Shown in pieces: positions 49,337 through 57,210 of a stretch of 64,000 bases of DNA. The DNA is taken from assembly GCA_012798135.1 (NCBI GenBank), contig JAAZNU010000221.1, forward strand, positions 54,745 to 118,744, in the 5' to 3' direction. The stretch comes from Veillonellaceae bacterium (GTDB lineage: Bacteria; Bacillota_C; Negativicutes; UBA1444). The notes beneath the pieces are model-generated. The model was not told the origin of the DNA and did not search any database. It saw only the letters and a list, made by a program, of their open reading frames with translations. The position numbers and the translations under genes are program-made. Within the stretch, counting starts at the first letter, position 1. Each line of letters opens with the position of its first letter.

Positions 49337-52100
49337 AGCTACCCGGAACGATCCGGTCCAGGTCCTCCCCTCGGAGTGGGTGAAGTTCGCCTTCGATATG
49401 CCCCAGAAGGGGCGGCTGCGTCCGTTCTCGTTCCGGAAGAGGGAGTACCTGATCCCGATCTACGATCGGCCCGACCGGCACATCCTCTTGATGTTCGGAC
49501 GGCAGTCGGAGAAATCGACGACGTTGGGCAACAAGCTGCTGGCCCTGATGGCACTGCTGCCGTACTACAAGGTCCTCTACGTCTCGCCGTCGCAGACGCA
49601 GACCAGGAAGTTCTCCCAGGACCGCATTGCACAGCCGCTCGTCGTCTCGCCCCGCCTTCGGGAACTGGTCGGGGCAATCTCTCCGGACAATATCCACCAG
49701 AAGGTGTTCGTCCGTAACCAGTCGTCGATCGAGCTCCGGTACGCCTTCCTGAATCCCGACCGGGTCCGCGGCGTCCCGGCCGATCATCTCGTTATCGACG
49801 AGCTGCAGGACGTCTTCATCGACAGCGTCCCGGTACTGGAGGAGACCCTGTCGGCATCCGACCGGCCGACGCATGCCGGTTGGAAGACGATGGCCGGCAC
49901 CCCAAAAAGCCTCGACAACACGATGGCCCACTACTGGTCGCTCTCGACGCAGAGCGAGCTGGTGATTCCGTGCGAGCGGCATGGCGAGACCAACCGTCCC
50001 GGGACCTGGCACTGGATCATCGCCGGCGAGGCCAACATCGGGAAAAAGGGGATGATCTGCGAGAAGTGCGGGAATCTGGTCAACCGGTACCATCCCCTCA
50101 GGGGCTGGGTCGACACGGTGCCGGGGGCCAAGATCCGAGGCTACCGCCTCCCCCAGATTCTGGCGCCCTACGTCAAGGACAGCCAGTGGGACGAGAAGAT
50201 CATCTACAAGTACAACTCCTACGGCCGGGCCCAGTTCCTCAACGAGGTGCTCGCCATCCCGTGGGAGCAGGGAGTCCGGCCGATCACCCAGGGCGAGATC
50301 ATGTCCTGCTGCGACCCCGACTGGAAGATGACCCGGGAACAGATGAAGGACGCCCTGCGCTGGTACACCCAGCGGGAGGTCTTCGCCGGCATCGACTACG
50401 GATGCCATGATGACCAGACCAGGGTCCTGACCAGGGACGGGTTCAAGTTCTTTCGAGATCTCACGATGGACGACTACGTCGCCCAGTTCGATGAGAAGAC
50501 CCGGGAGATGACATTCGTCCACCCGACCGCGATCACCGTGAAGGAGATCGACAGCTCGCTCTACCACTTCGTCGGCAGAGGCGTGGACATGATGCTCACG
50601 TCGGATCACCGAATGCTGGCTCGGGGGGCCGCAGGGGGTACGTGGGGTATCGAGCCGGCCCGGGTCACGGCGGCTCGTCGTAGCGACGTCGAGCTGCGCG
50701 GGTATGTCACTTGGAAAGGTGTCGAGCGGAGCACGTTCACGCTGCCGGGGATTCCTTCGAGCTCTGGATACGCTGGGTCCGCGGACCTTGAGATCCCGAT
50801 GGACGCATGGTTGGAGTTTCTCGGCTACGCGATTTCGGAGGGAGGTGTCTGCACTGCGCCTAGAAGAGGGAAGAACGCGGTGCTGGGACGTCGGCCGGTG
50901 GCGTTCCGGATCACGCAGAGGGGTGGACCGGGTCGGGAGTGGAGAATCGAGAAGATCCGGTCGTGCCTCCGGCGGACCGGCCTCAGGTTCTTCGAGCACC
51001 TCGGTTCGACCCCAGACGACTACCAGTGGGACATCTCCGGGAAGCAGGTGTGGTCGTGGATCTCCACGCACGTAGGGGTGACATCGTCGTCGAAGAGAAT
51101 CCCGAGGGAGTTCCTGGGTCTCTCCTCTCGTCAGCTCCGGATTCTGTTCGACGCGCTGATCTTCGGGGACGGGACGGTCAATCGTAGACCCAGATGCTCG
51201 AGCGGGTCGTACTATTCGACCTCCCGGTTGCTCTGTGAGGACGTGCAGGAGCTGGCCATCCGACTCGGGCTGCGAGCCGTTGTCAGCCTACACAAGCCTG
51301 AGCTCGTCGACGAGAAGGGGTACCTGCACAAGGCGCGGTACCGGGTGACGTGGTCTCGTGGGCGCGACCACCACCTCAACGTCGCCGCCCTGCGGCGGAT
51401 CGATCGGGTTCCCTACAAGGGGAGGGTCTACTGCTGCACGGTTCCCACGGGTCTGATCGTCACGGAGCGGAACGGCAAGATCGCGTTCCAGGGCAACACC
51501 GGTGAGAACAGCTGGACGGTGGTCGCCCTCGGTGCCTACGTTCAGCCGACCGTCTTCAAGATCTTCTATCTCCACCGGTTCACCGGGCGGGAGACCAGCA
51601 TCGACATACAGACGAAGCTGCTGCTGGAGCTGCTCACCCGCTTCAACGTCCTCAACAGCTTCGGCGACTACGGCATCGGCTATCAGCAGAACGACGTGCT
51701 CACCAGGGAGCGAGGCGCCCGGCGGCATCACATCCTCCAGTATGTCGCATCCGCGAAGCGGAAGATCTACTACAACCCGTCGAAGGGCCGGTGGATCGGA
51801 GAGCGCGACGATCTCATGTCGGCCGTGCTCAACGCCATCAAGGCCCGGAAGATCCAGTTCCCCTCGTGGGACGTCTTCGCCCCGTTCGGGCAGGACATTC
51901 TCAACATCACGGCTGAGTTCAACGAGGCCCGGCAGCGCACCGTGTTCTCCCACCACCCGGAGAAGCCGGACGACTCCTTCCATGCCATCCTGTACTGCCT
52001 GATGGCGGCGAGCCTGGTCACCCCCAGGCCCGACATCTGGATGTCGATCACGAGGTCGGAGAATCCGACGGCGTGGGACTGGGAGCCGGAGCAGTACTGA
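49323..52100 (+). CDS. Terminase large subunit with an intein
   Basis: The precursor is 925 aa and 560 aa after splicing. ATPase domain: Walker A GRQSEKST (59-66; Glu in place of the usual Gly before Lys), VLYVSPSQTQTRKF, and Walker B HLVIDELQD (Asp159, Glu160). A CERH and CEKC pair (about residues 219-243) could bind zinc. The nuclease domain starts VFAGIDYG, is interrupted by the intein, and resumes TGENSWTVVALG, giving the metal-binding GxDxGTGxxS motif. NSFGDYGIGYQQND and PDDSFHAILYCLMAA follow. It translocates and cuts DNA at the portal. Its start lies within the end of the previous gene. Confidence 0.88.
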   Translation: MQVVEATRNDPVQVLPSEWVKFAFDMPQKGRLRPFSFRKREYLIPIYDRPDRHILLMFGRQSEKSTTLGNKLLALMALLPYYKVLYVSPSQTQTRKFSQDRIAQPLVVSPRLRELVGAISPDNIHQKVFVRNQSSIELRYAFLNPDRVRGVPADHLVIDELQDVFIDSVPVLEETLSASDRPTHAGWKTMAGTPKSLDNTMAHYWSLSTQSELVIPCERHGETNRPGTWHWIIAGEANIGKKGMICEKCGNLVNRYHPLRGWVDTVPGAKIRGYRLPQILAPYVKDSQWDEKIIYKYNSYGRAQFLNEVLAIPWEQGVRPITQGEIMSCCDPDWKMTREQMKDALRWYTQREVFAGIDYGCHDDQTRVLTRDGFKFFRDLTMDDYVAQFDEKTREMTFVHPTAITVKEIDSSLYHFVGRGVDMMLTSDHRMLARGAAGGTWGIEPARVTAARRSDVELRGYVTWKGVERSTFTLPGIPSSSGYAGSADLEIPMDAWLEFLGYAISEGGVCTAPRRGKNAVLGRRPVAFRITQRGGPGREWRIEKIRSCLRRTGLRFFEHLGSTPDDYQWDISGKQVWSWISTHVGVTSSSKRIPREFLGLSSRQLRILFDALIFGDGTVNRRPRCSSGSYYSTSRLLCEDVQELAIRLGLRAVVSLHKPELVDEKGYLHKARYRVTWSRGRDHHLNVAALRRIDRVPYKGRVYCCTVPTGLIVTERNGKIAFQGNTGENSWTVVALGAYVQPTVFKIFYLHRFTGRETSIDIQTKLLLELLTRFNVLNSFGDYGIGYQQNDVLTRERGARRHHILQYVASAKRKIYYNPSKGRWIGERDDLMSAVLNAIKARKIQFPSWDVFAPFGQDILNITAEFNEARQRTVFSHHPEKPDDSFHAILYCLMAASLVTPRPDIWMSITRSENPTAWDWEPEQY
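50403..51497 (+). other. Intein in the large terminase (365 aa, LAGLIDADG)
   Basis: It begins at Cys (CHDDQTRVLTRDGFKFFRDL) and ends at RNGKIAFQGN before Thr. The LAGLIDADG helices are LEFLGYAISEGG (Glu) and LRILFDALIFGDGT (Asp), both apparently intact. It splits the nuclease motif GIDYG-TGEN, so the terminase needs splicing to be active. The ends resemble inteins 2 and 3 of the RNA polymerase. Confidence 0.85.
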
Positions 52101-52821
52101 TCCCGTTCAGCAGCTTGCCGACGGACCGGCGGATGTCGGAGAGGCTGCGCCGGCCGGGCAGGCGCACCTTCGAGGCCCGTTGGCAGAGCCGACCCATCAT
52201 CTCGCTCGGGTCGGCATCGGGGTCCGTGAGGGCCATGGCGAACTTCGCGTGGGCCTTCAGATGGGCGATCGCCATGGCCAGGTCCAGGCGGAGCACACGG
52301 AAGCGGGGGTCGTGAAGCAGGTCGGTACGAGCCGCCAGCCGATCGTCGACGTCCTCGGCGAACAGGACGAGATGCCGCCAGGCCTTCTCCTCGCCCGTCA
52401 CCGTCTCCATCCGTCGCAGGTGCGTGTCGTTCAAGGACAGCAGGACGTCGATGAGGGCGGCGACGTGCCCGTCACGAAGGGCGGGCAGTCCGAGCTTCGA
52501 CCTGGCGATCAGGCCGGCCAGCTCTTCGTCCGAGTACTCGATGGCCAGCTGGTGAATGCCGATCGTGTCGACCACGAAGCGGAGCATCTGCTCGAGACGG
52601 GAAACACGAGCCTGCAACGCGGCCGTTTTGTGGATCAGGGACGGGTAGTTCTCGATCTCCCGGTGGGCATGCATGTAGGCCAGCATACCGTCGAGGTACA
52701 CCTCTCCGCCGGCGCTCTCACCAATGCCCGCCTCGAAGGCCTCCCGCACGTCCTCGAGCTTCACCCCGTACCGGTTCGCGAACTCCCTCGGTTTCATTGT
52801 CCGCTTCGGTGTCCCATTCAT
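52048..52821 (-). CDS. Lone minus-strand gene with helix-turn-helix-like start
   Basis: The 257-aa product has KPREFANRYGVKLEDVREAF near the N-terminus, which looks like a DNA-binding helix-turn-helix. A helical middle and a Pro/Ser/Thr-rich tail follow. It overlaps the terminase 3' end by 53 bp and is the only sizeable minus-strand gene between 25.2 and 64 kb. TAGAGT (52833-52828) ends 6 nt before ATG 52821, a leaderless start. It may be a regulator of the divergent virion promoter. The family is unknown. Confidence 0.65.
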   Translation of the reverse strand: MNGTPKRTMKPREFANRYGVKLEDVREAFEAGIGESAGGEVYLDGMLAYMHAHREIENYPSLIHKTAALQARVSRLEQMLRFVVDTIGIHQLAIEYSDEELAGLIARSKLGLPALRDGHVAALIDVLLSLNDTHLRRMETVTGEEKAWRHLVLFAEDVDDRLAARTDLLHDPRFRVLRLDLAMAIAHLKAHAKFAMALTDPDADPSEMMGRLCQRASKVRLPGRRSLSDIRRSVGKLLNGISTAPAPSPTPSDSPTS

Positions 52822-52827
52822 GCCGGT

Positions 52828-52882
52828 ACTCTAACCTCCGCCGGGTGGAATCTCCACAAGGGCCCGGATCTTGTGGTAGTCT
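52828..52882. promoter_or_regulatory. Divergent leaderless promoters with inverted repeat
   Basis: Minus strand: TGGAGA (52856-52851), a 17-bp spacer, TAGAGT (52833-52828), 6 nt, ATG. Plus strand: TCCACA (52853-52858), 18 bp, TAGTCT (52877-52882), 7 nt, GTG 52890. CCACAAG (52854-52860) and CTTGTGG (52870-52876), a perfect inverted repeat, lie against the plus-strand -10 box and could be an operator for the adjacent helix-turn-helix gene. Confidence 0.6.
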
Positions 52883-52889
52883 GAGCAGC

Positions 52890-53795
52890 GTGGAACGGTA
52901 TCTTCAGCTCCAGGACCTGGACCTGGGGCACAGGCTGGATCCGGAGGTACTTCTCTCGCTCGGCGAGCAGGCAGCCCGGATGCACGCCTATGACGGCCGA
53001 GACCTGACCGAGGCTGTTCTGGAAGTGGTGGGGGGCAAGGCCCTCAACCCCGCCCATGTCTCCCGGGTGGTCGAGACGGCGAACCAGAAGGCGTATCTGT
53101 TCCTGTACGACATGAGCACGGGCCCCACCCGCGTGGTCCGTTTCAAGGGCGGCCCGGCCCGCATCTTCGAGATTCTCGATCAGGTCTTCGGCGGGGGCGA
53201 CAAGAACGCCGATGAGAACGCCGACGAGGAGGAACCGGACATGACCAGGAAGGCAGCTGGACTCGACTTTCTCGTGGCACCGTCAACGCCCACGGGAGAA
53301 ATGTCGAAAGCGGCATCGGCAGCTCCTCGGAAGGCCCACCTCTTCAACACCAACGGGGGCCGGATGTACGTCTACGAGCAGGTGAAGACCGCCGCGGAGG
53401 CCGCGGCTCAGGACGTCGCCGGCTTGACGGCCCGGCTCGCCGAGTCCGCCGACACCCTGGTCAAGCTGGCCAGCGAGGCGATGAAGGAGGGCTACACCCC
53501 GCCCCAGATCGTCCGGGTCATGTGGGGACGCCCGAAACCGACCGTGGAGGAGATGCGGGAGCACACGAAGCAGGCGGCCTGGCAAGCGGTCGTCACGACG
53601 ATGGCCAAACTCGGTCAGAACATCAAGCTCTCGTCCATCCCATGGGACCGGACGCCGGCCAAGTTTCACCCGCTGACCATCGCCACCGGCCTCTTCGCCA
53701 AGACCGCCGTGGACCTCTGGAAGAAGACGGCGGAGGCCGATGAGCTGCAGGCGATGCTCGCCATTGTCCGACGGAAGATGGAGGTGCAGTCGTGA
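52890..53795 (+). CDS. Hypothetical head-associated protein
   Basis: The 301-aa product has an acidic spacer (NADENADEEEPDMTRKAAG), a MSKAASAAP peptide and a helical body. GTG 52890 fits a leaderless start. The next gene starts inside its stop (GTGA overlap). It precedes the prohead protease and scaffold-type genes, so a head assembly role is likely. No family was recognised. Confidence 0.6.
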   Translation: MERYLQLQDLDLGHRLDPEVLLSLGEQAARMHAYDGRDLTEAVLEVVGGKALNPAHVSRVVETANQKAYLFLYDMSTGPTRVVRFKGGPARIFEILDQVFGGGDKNADENADEEEPDMTRKAAGLDFLVAPSTPTGEMSKAASAAPRKAHLFNTNGGRMYVYEQVKTAAEAAAQDVAGLTARLAESADTLVKLASEAMKEGYTPPQIVRVMWGRPKPTVEEMREHTKQAAWQAVVTTMAKLGQNIKLSSIPWDRTPAKFHPLTIATGLFAKTAVDLWKKTAEADELQAMLAIVRRKMEVQS

Positions 53796-54268
53796 CCGGC
53801 CTTCTCACTCAGGCCCTCATGGAGAAGCACGCGGCGAAGCCGAAGGGTACCCGGATGCCCAAGGGCCTCTTCAAGGGGGTGAAGTTCCTGGCGAAGAAGC
53901 ACGGGCCGAAGGCGGCGCTCCTGACCGCTGCCAGCACTGCGGCCATCGCCGGGGTGATGGGCTACCACAAGCTCCGGAAGAAGATCCACTACCACAGGGG
54001 ATTTGAGCGGATGCTCGAGACCCATCCGAGCCTGAAGCACGAGGATCCGACGCTGGTGCGGACGCGCTATACCGCCCTTTTCAACCTGGCCCCCACTCTG
54101 GCGTCGGATCCCTACGTCGCCGGCTCGGTCGTGAAGCAGTGGATCGAGTACCCCGTCGTGAACACGACAGCGCTCAAGGACATCACCCGGGCCGAGGCGG
54201 ACGCCAGGCCCACGAAGCTGTTCTTGCCGGCCCTGCTTCAGGCGGGTAGTGCGCTTGCCGGAGGCTGA
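53792..54268 (+). CDS. Protein with basic helix plus Gly/Ala hydrophobic module
   Basis: The 158-aa product has GLFKGVKFLAKKHGPKAALL followed by an Ala/Gly-rich hydrophobic stretch and YHKLRKKIHYH. This is the same module seen in the products at 56140 (twice) and 57211. The remainder is helical. GTG 53792 overlaps the upstream stop (GTGA). It may be an internal head or membrane-active ejection protein. Confidence 0.6.
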   Translation: MTGLLTQALMEKHAAKPKGTRMPKGLFKGVKFLAKKHGPKAALLTAASTAAIAGVMGYHKLRKKIHYHRGFERMLETHPSLKHEDPTLVRTRYTALFNLAPTLASDPYVAGSVVKQWIEYPVVNTTALKDITRAEADARPTKLFLPALLQAGSALAGG

Positions 54269-54271
54269 GAC

Positions 54272-55795
54272 GTGATCATCAAGGAGGCCCGTGCCCTCTT
54301 CTCCGAATCCCGCATCACGGTGCTGGGACCGCGGGGAGGTGGGCTTTCGAAGCTGGCCTCCGTGCTGCCGGCTGTCGAGGCGTACATGTCCCGGGTGCCC
54401 CGAGATGACGACGGGGCTCACTGGATCCACCTCATCGCCCTGACGGCGTCTGAGTACTACGGACAGAACAGGAACGGCGACCACTGGAGTCTCGAGGCGT
54501 TGGGACACCTGCCGGAAGGATGGTCCGGCAACCCGGAAACCGACAGGATGCTGGCCAGGACTTGCCTGTATGGGACTGGGACGTACTACAACGCTCGCGT
54601 TTACCCTCACCATCAGAATCAGGACCCGAATCTGGCCATCGGCTCCGTGGAGTTGGTCGTATGGAATCCGCAGCAGTACTGGGTCGAGCTGATCATCCGT
54701 CTGGACAAGACGAAGACGTTCAACAGCAGGGTGAAGTGGGTCCTGGATCGGATCGCGAAGGGGCAGCCGTTCGACGTCTCGATGGGTGCCAAGGTCCCGT
54801 TCGACATGGCGACCATCGGGGACATGAAGTCGTACCGGGAGGCACAGCGGTCCTTCGATCCCAGGCGGCACGAGAGCCCTGCTGCTGCCGTCCTTGAGTA
54901 CCATCGCCGGAAGAAGTCGGGCGACGGGGTAGGGATCTACGGTCTGTCGATCACCCGGAACGACTACATCCCCGAGTGCAAGACCGACATGGGGAAGCTG
55001 CTGGAAGACGGCCGGCAGATCGGGGTGCGGAACGACTACCCTCGCTTCTTCGACATCTCCGTCGTCTACATCGGAGCGGACAAGGTGGCCAAGTTCATCT
55101 CGAAGGTGGCGTCGCCCATTCTCACCGACTCCCTCAATCTCCGTCGTGGGCGCTTCACGGCCGTGGCGGCGGACAGGGCCGACCGGATGCTGAAGATGGC
55201 GGCGAAGACGGCGGCCACGTCGAAGGAAGCCGACATCATCAAGGACGTGGAACCGGCCTTCGACGACAAGTCGGTGATCGTCCTGTCGGCCTCGGAGCCT
55301 GACCTGGGGTCAGATGCCATCGATAGGCTGAAGGAGCACCCCGACCTGGGGAAGGTGCTCTCGACGCTCGCCTCGATGGGCATCATCCTCAAGCCGGGGG
55401 AGTTCCAGATGGTGGTCGGTGATCGCGACGTGCCCCGGATGCATGCCGACGAGTTCGACCCCAGCTTGGCATCCCGGATGCTGGGCATCATGAGGCATCG
55501 CAGTGCCCTCCTGCCATCGATCTCGAACCGCCTTGGGAAGGTGATACGGTACGAGAAGAGCAACGTGATCGGGGAGCCGGGTGACAAGTACCGCGGGTAC
55601 CGGAAGCAAGTGCTCGAGGTGCTCAACGGCGGGCCCGATCGTGTCTTCGAACGGAACCCGGATCTGTGGGTCACGATGCTCGGACGACGAGGCAGGGTCC
55701 CACTCATCGGCCGCCTCACGAAGCGGTACGCCGAGCTCGCTTACCTGCCGCCGACGCGAGAGGTACTTGACAGCGCCAAAGGCCGGCAGGCATAG
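54272..55795 (+). CDS. Prohead maturation protease
   Basis: The 507-aa product has NRNGDHWSLEALG, GTYYNARVYPHHQNQDPNLA (His pair), IGSVELVVWN, WVELIIRLDKTKTF and PFDVSMGAKVPFD (presumed Ser nucleophile), then RFFDISVVYIGADKVAKFI. From memory this series matches prohead core proteases of large phages. Those usually carry a CSICG zinc knuckle after VSMG, which is missing here. It would cleave scaffold and head proteins during maturation. The GTG 54272 start is close behind the previous stop. Confidence 0.72.
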   Translation: MIIKEARALFSESRITVLGPRGGGLSKLASVLPAVEAYMSRVPRDDDGAHWIHLIALTASEYYGQNRNGDHWSLEALGHLPEGWSGNPETDRMLARTCLYGTGTYYNARVYPHHQNQDPNLAIGSVELVVWNPQQYWVELIIRLDKTKTFNSRVKWVLDRIAKGQPFDVSMGAKVPFDMATIGDMKSYREAQRSFDPRRHESPAAAVLEYHRRKKSGDGVGIYGLSITRNDYIPECKTDMGKLLEDGRQIGVRNDYPRFFDISVVYIGADKVAKFISKVASPILTDSLNLRRGRFTAVAADRADRMLKMAAKTAATSKEADIIKDVEPAFDDKSVIVLSASEPDLGSDAIDRLKEHPDLGKVLSTLASMGIILKPGEFQMVVGDRDVPRMHADEFDPSLASRMLGIMRHRSALLPSISNRLGKVIRYEKSNVIGEPGDKYRGYRKQVLEVLNGGPDRVFERNPDLWVTMLGRRGRVPLIGRLTKRYAELAYLPPTREVLDSAKGRQA

Positions 55796-55815
55796 TTCGT
55801 GAAGGAGAAGCGGAG

Positions 55816-56034
55816 ATGACCATCCACACGACCCTCGCGGATCAGGCCATTCTGGAAGAGTTGGCGACCCTGGAGCCGAGCGCCGAGGAGGCGCCGAGTC
55901 AGGTGAAGACGGCCAGCGCCCAGAGGGCCTCGGGCGCCAAGGCGCTCTTGAAGGTCGGTGAGGTCATCGCGGTCTCGCGTCGGATCGGGCGTGCCCGAGC
56001 CGAGTCCGAGATCGCCGCCCTCCTCGGTCGCTAG
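55816..56034 (+). CDS. Small head-associated protein
   Basis: The 72-aa product has an acidic N-terminus (LADQAILEELATLEPSAEEA), then VKTASAQRASGAKALL and a basic helix. The pattern, an acidic tag before a KTAS-type peptide, fits a small internal head protein cut by the protease just upstream. A ribosome site precedes the ATG. Confidence 0.55.
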   Translation: MTIHTTLADQAILEELATLEPSAEEAPSQVKTASAQRASGAKALLKVGEVIAVSRRIGRARAESEIAALLGR

Positions 56035-56050
56035 GGAAACTCGCCGGAGA

Positions 56051-56118
56051 CCCAGGGCCTCATTCTGGGGCCCGAGCAAGGGACCCTCCAGCACAAAGCG
56101 TCGGGCGTGTGTACGCCC
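56051..56118 (+). other. Hairpins in the leader of the scaffold-like gene
   Basis: CCCAG/CTGGG or GGGCC/GGCCC (56051-56073) and a perfect GGGCGT/ACGCCC stem (56103-56108 with 56113-56118) lie before the ribosome site and ATG 56140. No T tract follows. They may stabilise or process the message. No gene was seen in this 105-bp gap. Confidence 0.45.
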
Positions 56119-56139
56119 AACGAGTGAACGGAGAGGTTC

Positions 56140-57207
56140 ATGAGCACGAATCCGTACCTTGCGCAGCTGATGGGACAGGGCGCCGGCGACGAAGAGGTCC
56201 TGATGGACGCCTTCGTGAAGCAGGCGAACGACGAGGGCCTCGACCTGACCCGCCTTCCCGACGAGGAGGTCGCCGACCTCTACGAGAACGTCTTCAAGCC
56301 GGCGAAGATCGCCGAGCTCACCCAGATGGACGCGACGTCCGACGGCCTCATCGAGAAGGCCGCGTCGGAAGGGGCCTCGGACGAGGTTCTGGAGCGTCTC
56401 GCCTTGGCGAAGCTCTCGGGACAGGCGATGTTCGAGGGCTACCGCGAGGCCTGGGAGAAGTTCGCCCAGGACGCCGCGGCGGCCGAGGCGGCCCCCGAAG
56501 AGGCGGCGGCCGAGGGTGAGGGCGGCGGCGAGGAAGGCGTGACCGAGGAGGAGGCCAAGGCCATCGTCGACGAGGCGGCCGAGGAAGCCGTGGAAGAGGC
56601 GGCGGCCCAGGCGCCCGCGGATGCGGCGCCGGAAGAGGTCGCGGCCGCGGCGGCCGAGATGGTCCCCGAGAAGGTCGAGGAGAAGACGGCCGAGCTGCTC
56701 ATGTGGAAGGAAGCCCAGAAGAAGGGCGGCAAGCCCGGCTTCCTGAGCCGGATGGGCAAGAAGACCTACCGGAAGGTCCTGCGCCCGATCGGCAGGCACA
56801 TCGCCCGGCACAAGCTGCCCTACGGGGCGGGCGCGGCCGCGGCCGGTGGACTGACGGCGGGCTACTTCGGCGGGAAGGCCCTCCAGAAGAAGGGTGAGGA
56901 CGAGCTCAGCATCACCGACGTCGTGAAGGTCGCCGCCTACGGCGACTACGGCCTGGCCGATCCGGCCGAGGTCGAGGAGTTCCTGAAGGAAGCCCAGAAG
57001 AAGGGCGGGAAGCCGGGCTTCCTGCGTCGGATGGGCCGTCGGGTCGGCGAGGCGGCGAAGGCCGTCGGCAAGCACGTCGCGAAGCACAAGCTGCCCTACG
57101 GCATCGGCGGCGCGGCGGCCGGTGGCCTGGCGGCGGGGTACGGCGTGAGCCGTCTCCGGAAGAAGGCCGAGGCGTACGACCTTCTGTCGCAGGCGCTGGG
57201 GGAGTAG
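56140..57207 (+). CDS. Acidic scaffold-like protein with tandem KEAQ/Gly-rich repeats
   Basis: The 355-aa product has an acidic Ala/Glu-rich N-terminal half (EEAAAEGEGGGEEGVTEEEA) and FVKQANDEG. Two tandem copies of a module of about 60 aa follow. Copy 1 runs KEAQKKGGKPGFLSRMG, then HKLPYGAGAAAAGG and AGYFGGKALQKK. Copy 2 runs KEAQKKGGKPGFLRRMG, then HKLPYGIGGAAAGG and AGYGVSRLRKK. It resembles a scaffold or internal protein processed by the protease. KEAQ is the likely cut site (inference). Confidence 0.65.
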   Translation: MSTNPYLAQLMGQGAGDEEVLMDAFVKQANDEGLDLTRLPDEEVADLYENVFKPAKIAELTQMDATSDGLIEKAASEGASDEVLERLALAKLSGQAMFEGYREAWEKFAQDAAAAEAAPEEAAAEGEGGGEEGVTEEEAKAIVDEAAEEAVEEAAAQAPADAAPEEVAAAAAEMVPEKVEEKTAELLMWKEAQKKGGKPGFLSRMGKKTYRKVLRPIGRHIARHKLPYGAGAAAAGGLTAGYFGGKALQKKGEDELSITDVVKVAAYGDYGLADPAEVEEFLKEAQKKGGKPGFLRRMGRRVGEAAKAVGKHVAKHKLPYGIGGAAAGGLAAGYGVSRLRKKAEAYDLLSQALGE

Positions 57208-57210
57208 GTC

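Noticed and set aside
49116..51071. A 651-codon minus-strand open frame opposite the terminase
   Set aside because: No domain, biased composition, and no ribosome site. The terminase and intein motifs explain the region.
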